In this document: positions 34,004-41,639 of the stretch, in pieces
Position numbering within the stretch: position 1 is the stretch's first letter
Layout: each line of letters opens with the position of its first letter
Origin: Rhizobium laguerreae
Lineage (GTDB): Bacteria; Pseudomonadota; Alphaproteobacteria; Rhizobiales; Rhizobiaceae
Length of the DNA: 64,000 bases
Direction: 5' to 3'
Assembly: GCF_002008165.1 (NCBI RefSeq)
Contig: NZ_MRDM01000020.1
Coordinates: 204,036-268,035 of the forward strand
Translations under genes and position numbers: made by a program
The notes under the pieces: model-generated
The model's database searches: none
What the model was told of the DNA's origin: nothing
What the model saw: the letters and a program-made list of their open reading frames with translations, nothing else

Positions 34004-35713
34004 TTATGGCATGCGTTTGATTGATTGAATCGGCATCGAATGCGGACCGTCCTTGCCGTCGGCGCCTTGCAGCAGCCGCTTGTCAGGATCGATATCGGGA
34101 ATGGCGGCGATCAGCGCCGTCGTATAGGGATGCTTCGGCCGCGCGAAGACTTCTTCGGAGCGGCCTTCCTCGACGATCTCGCCGCGATACATCACGACAA
34201 CGCGTTCGCAGAGATTGCGGACGATTGCGAGATCATGGGCGATGAAGATCAGCGTGAGGTTCATCTTCGCCGTGAGATCGCGGAAGAGCTCGATGATCTG
34301 CGCCTGGATGGTGACGTCGAGGGCCGCCACGCATTCGTCGGCGATGATCAGCTTCGGATCGACGGCAAGGGCTCGGGCGATGCCGGCGCGCTGGCACTGG
34401 CCGCCGCTCATGCTGCGCGGTTTGCGGCCGGCGAATTCGCGTTCGAGGCCGACGAGATCGAGCAGTTCGCCGATTCGAACAGGGATATCGCCCCTGGCGA
34501 CCTTGCCCTGCACCTTCAGCACCTCGGCCAGCATCTGCCCGATCGTCAGTCTCGGATTGAGCGCATTGTATGGGTCCTGGAAGACCATCGCCGTCTCGCG
34601 CCTGAGCTTTGCCAGGCCAGCGTTTTTCTGCAGCGCCAGATCGACGCCGTCGAAGGTGACGTGACCCGAGGAAAGCGGGGTGAGGCCGAGCACGGCGCGG
34701 GCAAGCGTGCTCTTGCCGCTGCCGGATTCGCCGACGATGCCGACCGTCTCGCCCGGCATGATCTGCAGGCTGACGCCGGCAACGGCGCTGACCGTCTTCG
34801 CACCGCCCCTGAGCAGGGCGCCGCCGGCTCTGAAGCGCACATGGAGATCATCGATTTCGAGCAACGGTCTCGCCGGGTTTCTGGCTTCGGCAAGCTCGGG
34901 CAACGGCGCTGATGTCGCGCCCGGTATGGAAGGGTGGCTGTTGATCAAGTTGATCGTATAGGGATGCTGCGGCCGCGCCAGGATCGTCCGCTTCGGCCCC
35001 TCTTCGAGTAGTTTGCCGCCGCGCAGCACGGCAATACGGTCGCAAGTCTGGGCAACGATACCGAGATCGTGGGTGATCAGAATGATCGACAGGCCACGCC
35101 GATCGCGAATGTCAATCAACAGCCGCAGGATCTGCGCCTGGATAGTCACATCGAGCGCCGTCGTAGGCTCGTCGGCGATCAGGATCTTCGGATTGCAGGA
35201 CAGCGCCACGCCGATCATCGCCCGCTGCCGCATGCCGCCGGAAAATTCGTGTGGGTAGCTATCGTATTGGCGCGCGGGATCGGGAAAACCCACCTGCGCC
35301 AGGATTTCCGTCGCCGCGGTGCGGGCCTCGCGGGCGCCGAGGCCCTGATGATAGCGGATGCCCTCGGCGATCTGATCGCCGATCCGCATGACAGGGTCAA
35401 GATGGCTGGTCGGGTTCTGGAAGATCATGCCGATCTCGCCGCCGCGCACTTTCAGCATCTCGCCATCATCGATCCGCATGAGGTCACGCCCTTCGAGCAG
35501 CACGCTACCGCTTTCGATCTTCAGCAGCGAGGAGGGCAGCAGGCGCACCAGGGAACGGCAGAACAGGCTCTTGCCCGAGCCGCTCTCGCCGACAAGACCG
35601 AGGATCTCACCCCTGCCGAGGTCGAGCGAGACCGCATCGAGCAGCATGCGCGGGCCGGAATCGACATGCGCCCTGACGGTGAGATCACGGACGGACAACA
35701 CGGAGCCGCTCAT
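34004..35713 (-). CDS. Peptide ABC transporter ATP-binding protein, fused DppD-DppF type (GsiA-like)
   Basis: This is 569 aa from the ATG complementing 35711-35713. Two complete ABC halves are joined. Half 1 has GESGSGKSLFCRSLVRLL (about residue 40), FSGGMRQRAMIGVAL, LIADEPTTALDVT and the HPYTINLINSHPS tail. Half 2 (from about residue 300) has GESGSGKSTLARAVLGL, MSGGQCQRAGIARAL, IIADECVAALDVT (Cys-Val where Pro-Thr is usual) and HPYTTALIAAIP. It couples ATP hydrolysis to the two permeases. It overlaps the upstream permease gene by ATGA and is followed after 19 nt by the binding protein gene. Confidence 0.94.
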   Translation of the reverse strand: MSGSVLSVRDLTVRAHVDSGPRMLLDAVSLDLGRGEILGLVGESGSGKSLFCRSLVRLLPSSLLKIESGSVLLEGRDLMRIDDGEMLKVRGGEIGMIFQNPTSHLDPVMRIGDQIAEGIRYHQGLGAREARTAATEILAQVGFPDPARQYDSYPHEFSGGMRQRAMIGVALSCNPKILIADEPTTALDVTIQAQILRLLIDIRDRRGLSIILITHDLGIVAQTCDRIAVLRGGKLLEEGPKRTILARPQHPYTINLINSHPSIPGATSAPLPELAEARNPARPLLEIDDLHVRFRAGGALLRGGAKTVSAVAGVSLQIMPGETVGIVGESGSGKSTLARAVLGLTPLSSGHVTFDGVDLALQKNAGLAKLRRETAMVFQDPYNALNPRLTIGQMLAEVLKVQGKVARGDIPVRIGELLDLVGLEREFAGRKPRSMSGGQCQRAGIARALAVDPKLIIADECVAALDVTIQAQIIELFRDLTAKMNLTLIFIAHDLAIVRNLCERVVVMYRGEIVEEGRSEEVFARPKHPYTTALIAAIPDIDPDKRLLQGADGKDGPHSMPIQSIKRMP

Positions 35714-36561
35714 TCGTGCACCCCCAGCAGTTCGCCGAGCGCGTCGCCCAGCATGCTGAAACCGAAGGCGAGGCAAACGATGGAGAGGCCGGGAAACAAA
35801 GTGATCCACCATGCCGTGGTGATGAAGCTCTGTCCTTCCGCGACCATGACGCCCCATTCGGCGATCGGTGGCTGGACGCCGAGGCCGAGATAGCTGACGG
35901 CGGCGCCGCTGAGCAGCACCAGCGTCGCATCGGACATCGAAAAGACGATCGAGCCGGCGATCGCGTTCGGCAGCAGGTGGCGGAACATGATGCGCGGGCG
36001 GCTGAAGCCGAGGCTGACGGCGGCAACGGCGTAGTCGCTGCCTTTCAGCACCAGCATCTGCGCCCGGATCAACCGCGCATAGGAAACCCAGCCGACCAGC
36101 GCCATGGCGATGTAGAAGCTGCCGAGGCCCGGGCCGAGGATCGCGATGATCGACAGCATCAGCACCAGGAAGGGGAAGGCGAGGATGATATCGACAAGAC
36201 GCATGAACAGCGCATCGACGATCCCGCCGAAAAAGCCGGCGATCGTGCCGACCGTCGTGCCGATCACGAAGGGGAAGATGACGCCGATCAGCGCCATCTG
36301 CAGGTCGAGGCGAGCGCCCCAGATGACGCGGGAGAGGATATCGCGGCCGAAATTGTCGGTGCCGAAGGGATGTAACAGCGAAGGCGCCTGCAGGCGCACC
36401 TCGGCATTCTGCATGATCGGGTCGTAAGGCGCGACGATGGGCGCACCGATCGCCAGCAGGACGAAGAACAGCAGCAGGCCGGCACTGAACACAAGCATCG
36501 GCCGCTGGCCGAAGAACCGGCGCCAGCCGGGGGAGGCGGGGGTGATCGCCTCGATGCTCAT
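35710..36561 (-). CDS. Peptide ABC transporter permease (DppC type)
   Basis: This is 283 aa. A cytoplasmic start (PASPGWRRFFGQRPMLVFSAGLLLF) leads into helix 1, then the DppC hallmark HPFGTDNFGRDILSRVIWGA (about residue 65) and MRLVDIILAFPFLVLML. The coupling loop is AVSLGFSRPRIMFRHLLPNA (about residue 185), and the C-terminus is GDALGELLGVHE. It is joined by ATGA overlaps to both neighbours (DppB-type upstream, fused ATPase downstream), so a fixed subunit ratio through translational coupling is likely. Confidence 0.94.
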   Translation of the reverse strand: MSIEAITPASPGWRRFFGQRPMLVFSAGLLLFFVLLAIGAPIVAPYDPIMQNAEVRLQAPSLLHPFGTDNFGRDILSRVIWGARLDLQMALIGVIFPFVIGTTVGTIAGFFGGIVDALFMRLVDIILAFPFLVLMLSIIAILGPGLGSFYIAMALVGWVSYARLIRAQMLVLKGSDYAVAAVSLGFSRPRIMFRHLLPNAIAGSIVFSMSDATLVLLSGAAVSYLGLGVQPPIAEWGVMVAEGQSFITTAWWITLFPGLSIVCLAFGFSMLGDALGELLGVHE

Positions 36562-37496
36562 AGCTTCACTCTCGGATCGACGGCGACGGTGACGATGTCG
36601 GCGATGAAGTTGATGAGCACGGTGGCGCAGGCAAAGACCATGGCGACGCCCTGCACCACCATGTAGTCGCGTGAGAAGATCGCCCTGACGAGCAGCTGCC
36701 CCATTCCGGGCAGCGCAAAGACGCTCTCGACCACCACCGTGCCGCCGATCAGCCAGCCGATGTTAACGGCAAGCAGATTGATGGTCGGCACAAGCGAATT
36801 CGGCAGGACATGCCGCCAGAAGACGATTCCCTCCGGCATGCCGCGGGCTCGCGCCGCCGTCGCGACATCCGACTTCAGCTGCTCGATCATCGCCGCCCGC
36901 AGGCTGCGCGTCAGCACGGTCGAGAGCGACAGCGCCACCGTCAGGCTCGGCAGCACGAGATGCGACAGCTTTTCGCCGATCGTCGCACCATAGCCCGAAA
37001 CCGGCAGCATACCGAGTTCAACGCTGAAGAGGATGATCAGCATCAACCCCAGCCAGAAGGGCGGAAAACCGATGCCGAAGGTCGAGACGATGCGCACCGC
37101 ATGATCCGGCGCCCGGCCGGCATTGCGCGCGGCGATCGCCGACATCGGCACCGCGATCAGGACCGAAAGCACGACGCTGGAGACGACGAGTGCAAGCGTC
37201 GGCTCGATACGAGTGACGATCAGCTTCAGCACGTCGATCTTGTAGAGGATCGACTTGCCCATCTCGCCGTTGGCAAGGTTCTTGAGGAAATAGACATATT
37301 GCAGCCACATCGGCTGGTCGAGGCCGTATTGCGCGTGGATGCTGGCCAGTGCTGCCGGCGTCGCGCGCGTCCCGAGGATGTTGCGTGCGGGATCACCGGG
37401 GATCAACCGGACCAGAATGAAGGTGATGACGCTGATGCCGAAGATCACGGGCAGGAACTGCAGCGGTCGCGTCAGAACGAATTTATAGCGATGCAT
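36558..37496 (-). CDS. Peptide ABC transporter permease (DppB type)
   Basis: This is 312 aa with the DppB opening helix (RPLQFLPVIFGISVITFILVR) and LIPGDPARNILGTRATPAAL, then the motif QYGLDQPMWLQYVYFLKNL. A coupling loop lies near residue 215 (ATAARARGMPEGIVFWRHVLPNS), and the end AVDPRVKL is typical. It is the first transporter gene after the peptidase-like gene 37548-38438 on the same strand, with a 51-nt gap, and is probably co-transcribed with it from the promoter opposite the luxR gene. Confidence 0.94.
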   Translation of the reverse strand: MHRYKFVLTRPLQFLPVIFGISVITFILVRLIPGDPARNILGTRATPAALASIHAQYGLDQPMWLQYVYFLKNLANGEMGKSILYKIDVLKLIVTRIEPTLALVVSSVVLSVLIAVPMSAIAARNAGRAPDHAVRIVSTFGIGFPPFWLGLMLIILFSVELGMLPVSGYGATIGEKLSHLVLPSLTVALSLSTVLTRSLRAAMIEQLKSDVATAARARGMPEGIVFWRHVLPNSLVPTINLLAVNIGWLIGGTVVVESVFALPGMGQLLVRAIFSRDYMVVQGVAMVFACATVLINFIADIVTVAVDPRVKL

Positions 37497-37547
37497 GACG
37501 GCGATCGCCCCTTTGTCTTCGTCTGGTTCGGTCCGCTTCCTGTTGCA

Positions 37548-38438
37548 TCAGCCTGCCTCGTGCCGGGTGAGAAAATCGAGAAGCGCCGGATAATAATCCT
37601 GCGGGTTCTCATAGAACGGCATGTGGCTGGCATTGGCAAATACCTTCAGCTCGGCATCCGGCAGCGCAAGCTTCATCCTGAGCGCACAGGCCGGCGTCAG
37701 CTCGTCATGCTCTCCCGTCGTGATGAGCACCGGCAGCGTCAGCCGCGGCAGGTCGGGGATGCGGTTCCAGTCCTTGAGGTTGCCGATATAGAGAAACTCG
37801 TTCGGCCCCTGCATCGTCTCATAGGGCGCCATGTTCCAATCGTCGAGCGAGCGGCGCACCGGCGCCGGCCATTCCGGCAGGCGGCAGACATGGCGATAGT
37901 TGAGGATGGTGACGGCGGCGAGATATTCCGGATGATTGTAGGTGCCCTGCGCCTCGTGCTTTTGCATCATTGAGACGGTTTCCGGACCGAGTGCCGCGCG
38001 CAGCCGTTCCAGTTCCGAGATCAGATGCGGCATGTCGGCGACGGTATCTTCGAGGATCAGCGTCTTCAAGTTCTCAGGATAGGTCAGCGCATATTCGATC
38101 GCCAGCCACCCGCCCCAGGAATGGCCGAGCATGTGGACCTTGCCGAGCCCCAGCGCCTTGCGCACCGTCTCCGTCTCCTCGACATAACGGCCGATCGTCC
38201 AGAGCGTGAGATCGTCCGGCCGGTCGGAGGCACCGGTGCCGAGTTGATCGAAGGCGATAACGCGATAGCCCTTGTCCATGAGACAGGAATGCGCCTCGCG
38301 CAGGTAATCGCAGGGCAGACCCGGCCCGCCGTTCAGGCAGAAAACTGTCTCGATGCCGGTCCCGAAACTATAGGCAACGACGCGATTGCCATCGACATCG
38401 ATCTCGAATCGCTCGTCCGGCCGTATTTCACGCCACAT
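37548..38438 (-). CDS. Proline iminopeptidase-like alpha/beta hydrolase (PIP 1)
   Basis: This is 296 aa from the ATG complementing 38436-38438, preceded by GGAG. It has the peptidase S33 fold: oxyanion segment FCLNGGPGLPCDY (about residue 40), AFDQLGTGASD, nucleophile elbow GHSWGGWLAIEYAL (Ser about residue 107), acid in TTGEHDELTP, and final His in NASHMPFYENP. It would cleave an N-terminal residue, often Pro, or an amide. It reads divergently from the luxR gene 130 bp away and leads the peptide importer operon. In PipR/OryR-type systems such pip genes are the regulator's direct targets. Confidence 0.92.
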   Translation of the reverse strand: MWREIRPDERFEIDVDGNRVVAYSFGTGIETVFCLNGGPGLPCDYLREAHSCLMDKGYRVIAFDQLGTGASDRPDDLTLWTIGRYVEETETVRKALGLGKVHMLGHSWGGWLAIEYALTYPENLKTLILEDTVADMPHLISELERLRAALGPETVSMMQKHEAQGTYNHPEYLAAVTILNYRHVCRLPEWPAPVRRSLDDWNMAPYETMQGPNEFLYIGNLKDWNRIPDLPRLTLPVLITTGEHDELTPACALRMKLALPDAELKVFANASHMPFYENPQDYYPALLDFLTRHEAG

Positions 38439-38568
38439 TGATCGCTCCGGCAGAAGATTTCGCTTGCTCAATATTTGGGCACGGCTAAATTTTTACCTTA
38501 AACCGCATTCAGTGCCAGCTATAAGAAGTGATAGGGTGGGCCGCGATGCCGATCCCCGGGAGCAGCCC

Positions 38569-39381
38569 ATGCTTGACGACCCCATTCTTGACGACATCGG
38601 AACGATCCGACGGCAGTTTACGGCGCACGAAACGCTGGACGGCCGGATCGACCAGGCCTTCGAGGCGATGAAGCAGATCGGTTTCGAGGCGCTGATCTAC
38701 GACTATACGCCGGTGCCTTACGATCTCGACGGCGCGATCATGATACCATCGCTGCTGAAGCTGCGGAATATTTCAGACGATATGCACGACTACTGGTTCA
38801 ATCGCGGCTATTTCCGTATCGATCCGGTGCAGCAGGTGGCGCTGCGAACCTCCGCACCTTTCTTCTGGAACTACGACCCGGACGCTGACACGCTGATCAA
38901 CCGTTTCATGAACGACGACACGGCGCCGGTGACGCGCTATTTAAGCGAACGCGATATGTCGACCGGCGTCACCGTCCCGGTTCACATGCCACGCGGCGAC
39001 TATGCGACAATCACCGGCATCCGCTTCGGCCGGAACAAAGATTTCGAACGGCACGCACTGCGCTATATCGCCGACTTCAACCTGCTTGCCCATGTTTTCC
39101 ATGAGACCGCCTATTCGCTTTTCGACACGCGGGCGAAGAGCGTCGGCACGGTCCGCCTGACCGAGCGGGAACGTGAATGCCTGCGCCATTCGGCGGAAGG
39201 CTACTCCGCCAAGGAAATTTCCCGCATCATCGACCGTTCCGTACCGACTGTCGTGATGCATCTGAACGCCGCGACAAAGAAACTCGGCGCCCGCAACCGC
39301 ACCCAGGCCGTGGTGCGCGCCACCCACTACCGCCTGCTCGAAGACCGGCCGACCCATAATTGGCCACCCTATAACTTGTGA
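38569..39381 (+). CDS. LuxR solo of the plant-responsive PipR/OryR/NesR type
   Basis: This 270-aa regulator has an N-terminal autoinducer-binding domain (residues about 25-170) and a C-terminal LuxR helix-turn-helix (LTERERECLRHSAEGYSAKEI, about residues 198-255). Counting back from the invariant D-P of RIDPV (TraR D70-P71), the TraR W57 position is Met (M in DDMHDYW) and the Y61 position is Trp. These are the two substitutions that define plant-responsive LuxR solos such as OryR, XccR, PsoR, NesR and PipR. No luxI gene is nearby. It is flanked on both sides by pip genes and adjoins a peptide importer, as in the PipR locus. Confidence 0.9.
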   Translation: MLDDPILDDIGTIRRQFTAHETLDGRIDQAFEAMKQIGFEALIYDYTPVPYDLDGAIMIPSLLKLRNISDDMHDYWFNRGYFRIDPVQQVALRTSAPFFWNYDPDADTLINRFMNDDTAPVTRYLSERDMSTGVTVPVHMPRGDYATITGIRFGRNKDFERHALRYIADFNLLAHVFHETAYSLFDTRAKSVGTVRLTERERECLRHSAEGYSAKEISRIIDRSVPTVVMHLNAATKKLGARNRTQAVVRATHYRLLEDRPTHNWPPYNL

Positions 39382-39406
39382 TAGCTGCCTTGGCCGCCGC
39401 CGCCGC

Positions 39407-39426
39407 GTTATGATTTTTTTCATGAC
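39407..39426. promoter_or_regulatory. 20-bp imperfect inverted repeat upstream of PIP 2
   Basis: GTTATGA (39407-39413) and TCATGAC (39420-39426) form an inverted repeat with one mismatch around six Ts, the size of a lux-box-like site. It lies 14 bp before the chosen start of PIP 2, which is close for an activator site, so it may be an RNA hairpin instead. Confidence 0.3.
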
Positions 39427-39440
39427 GCCGAGAGATGGAG

Positions 39441-40349
39441 ATGCCGGTGGGCGAAGTCACGACCAACGAAGCCTATTTGCCCTTCCTCGATTGTCGCACC
39501 TGGTATCGCGTCACCGGCTCGCTGGAGAGCGGCAAGCTGCCCCTCGTCGTCGCCCATGGCGGGCCTGGCTGCACCCATGATTATGTCAATTCCTTCAAGG
39601 ACATCGCCGCCCTCGACGGCCGTCCGGTCATCCATTACGACCAGCTCGGCAACGGCAACTCCACCCGCCTTCCGCAAAAAGGCCCGGATTTCTGGACGGT
39701 CGGCCTGTTCCTCGAGGAGCTGGACGCGCTGCTTTCCCATCTCGGCATTAGGGATCGTTACGCCTTCCTCGGCCAGTCCTGGGGCGGCATGCTCGGCGCC
39801 GAACATGCGGTGCGCCGACCGCAAGGCCTGAAGGCGCTTGTCATCGCCAACTCGCCGGCCAACATGCATACCTGGGTTTCGGAGGCGAACCGGCTGAGGC
39901 AGGAACTGCCGAAGGAGGTACAGGACACGCTGCTGAAGCATGAGCTGGCGGGAAGCCTCACCGATCCGGAATATATCGCCGCCTCGCGCGTCTTCTATGA
40001 CCGCCATGTCTGCCGGGTGGTGCCGTGGCCGCCTGAAGTGGCGCGGACCTTTGCGATCATGGACGAGGACAACACCGTCTACCGCAACATGAACGGCCCG
40101 ACCGAATTTCACGTCATCGGTACAATGAAGGACTGGACGATCGAGAACAGGCTGGACCGCATCGAAGCCCCGACGCTGCTGATCTCGGGAAAATACGACG
40201 AGGCGACGCCCCTGGTGGTAAGGCCTTATCTCGAGCGCGTTCCCGGCTGCGAATGGGTGCTCTTCGAAAATTCCAGCCACATGCCGCATGTCGAGGAAAA
40301 GCAGCTTTGCCTGGCGACCGTTTCCGGTTTCCTGTCCCGGCACGATTGA
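39441..40349 (+). CDS. Proline iminopeptidase-like alpha/beta hydrolase (PIP 2)
   Basis: This 302-aa protein is a second S33-family hydrolase. It has VVAHGGPGCTHDYV (oxyanion), HYDQLGNGNST, the elbow GQSWGGMLGAEHAV (Ser about residue 110), acid in SGKYDEATP, and His in NSSHMPHVEEK. ATG 39441 is chosen because GAGAG sits 6 nt upstream; ATG 39435 is possible. It lies 59 nt after the luxR stop on the same strand. It shares the RHVCR segment with PIP 1 but is clearly divergent, so the pair is not a recent duplication. They may act on different peptides or amides. Confidence 0.92.
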   Translation: MPVGEVTTNEAYLPFLDCRTWYRVTGSLESGKLPLVVAHGGPGCTHDYVNSFKDIAALDGRPVIHYDQLGNGNSTRLPQKGPDFWTVGLFLEELDALLSHLGIRDRYAFLGQSWGGMLGAEHAVRRPQGLKALVIANSPANMHTWVSEANRLRQELPKEVQDTLLKHELAGSLTDPEYIAASRVFYDRHVCRVVPWPPEVARTFAIMDEDNTVYRNMNGPTEFHVIGTMKDWTIENRLDRIEAPTLLISGKYDEATPLVVRPYLERVPGCEWVLFENSSHMPHVEEKQLCLATVSGFLSRHD

Positions 40350-40361
40350 GGAAGGGTTCGC

Positions 40362-41273
40362 CTATCCGCGGACCAGCCATTTCTTGGCGACACGGCAGGC
40401 CATCGTATAGGCCGGATCGAAGACGTTGCCGACGTCATAGCGCACGACCTGGCCGAGCAGATGGCTGGCCGCCGTCCTGTCCAGGCGATAATCCGCCGCC
40501 AGCCAGTTCAACATTTCGCTGGTCGCGTGCTGGAGCGCCTGATCGAGGGGTCGGGCGTTGCCGATGGTGAAGATGTCTTCGGCCGTTTCTCCGCGCGGCC
40601 AGACCAGTCCGGCCTGCTTTTCCACCGTCAGCCGCACCGTGACCTCGAACGTCGTCTCGACGCCGGTTCCGACGATCTCGCCATCCCCTTGCACGGCATG
40701 GCAATCGCCCAGAAAGAATAGGGCGCCGGGGGCCGCTACAGGCAAGCGGACCGTGGTGCCGGGGCCGAACAGCCGATAATCCATGTTGCCGCCATATTCG
40801 CCGCTGGTCGCGGTCGATATCGCCTGGCCGAGGCTGGGCGCCACGCCGAAACAGCCGATCATCGGGTCGAGAGGCAGAACGAAATTTTCAAGACCTGCAA
40901 CCGGTTGGGAAAGCCGGACTGTCAGGGCTTCGCGGTCGATCGCCCAGATGGCGATATCGCGCGGCGGCAGGTCGCGAACCGCCTCGGGATCGACCACATT
41001 GGCGGCGACGACGCTGCGGGTAAAACCCGTGTCCCTGGTCGGGATCATGCTGATGATCTCGACCTTCAGCGCATCCCCGGGCTCAGCCCCTTCCACGAAG
41101 ATCGGGCCGTTCGTGGGATTGGGGCCGGATGCCCGCTTGATGCCGCTCTTGTCATGCCCGGCGGCGTCGAGCGTCTCAGTGACCACGGTGTCGCCGTCGG
41201 CGATGTGCAAGGCCAGCGGAAGAGAGCCGATGACATTGTGAAAGCTCGTCGGAATGAAGCGGTGAATGGTCAT
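40362..41273 (-). CDS. Acetamidase/formamidase family protein
   Basis: This 303-aa FmdA/AmdA-family hydrolase shows GHDKSGIKRASGPNPTNGPIFVEGAEPGDAL near residue 35, the family core, and LGDCHAVQGDGEIVGTGVETT near residue 185 with conserved acidic and His residues. It splits short-chain amides to acid and ammonia in the cytosol. It converges on PIP 2 with a 12-bp gap. Its neighbours (two iminopeptidases, peptide importer, LuxR solo) suggest use of an amide-containing compound. The known PipR-system inducer is an ethanolamine-derived acetamide, so a link is attractive but unproven. Confidence 0.88.
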   Translation of the reverse strand: MTIHRFIPTSFHNVIGSLPLALHIADGDTVVTETLDAAGHDKSGIKRASGPNPTNGPIFVEGAEPGDALKVEIISMIPTRDTGFTRSVVAANVVDPEAVRDLPPRDIAIWAIDREALTVRLSQPVAGLENFVLPLDPMIGCFGVAPSLGQAISTATSGEYGGNMDYRLFGPGTTVRLPVAAPGALFFLGDCHAVQGDGEIVGTGVETTFEVTVRLTVEKQAGLVWPRGETAEDIFTIGNARPLDQALQHATSEMLNWLAADYRLDRTAASHLLGQVVRYDVGNVFDPAYTMACRVAKKWLVRG

Positions 41274-41639
41274 GAAATACAGCTCTCGCTCGTTTTGAAT
41301 GTATGAGCCTACGGCTGGAGCGCCGGGCCGAGAGAGTTGCAGACTAGATCAGAGATTGCCTGCAATGCCAATATCCGCGCGGCACCACGCGAAACCGGCA
41401 GCCGACGGCGGGTTGTCGAAGGGGTGGCACGAGGGGCGTCGTTGTGATCGCGGCAACCGCATAGGGGAATGCATCACTCGTATCCACCCTGGTGGGGTCG
41501 ACTCTTGCCGCAGCCCTCGAAGGGGTTTCGGCCACGCGTTTTGCACAGGAAAGATCATTCAGGCAATGGTCGAAACGCGATACCATAACCACGACCTTGG
41601 CCGCCTCGACCACCTTCCTTTCAAACCGATAGGCAGATC
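41274..41639. other. Divergent intergenic region (366 bp), no gene recognised
   Basis: This gap separates the divergent acetamidase and aminotransferase-dehydrogenase fusion genes and should contain both promoters. Short open frames cross it, but none has family features or a convincing ribosome site. I see no strong palindrome or RNA structure. Confidence 0.5.

Noticed and set aside
38439..38568. Classic lux box between PIP 1 and the luxR solo
   Set aside because: I searched by eye for an 18-20 bp dyad and found only weak ones (CTAT-N8-ATAG near 38519; GGCAC/GTGCC far apart). None is convincing enough to annotate.
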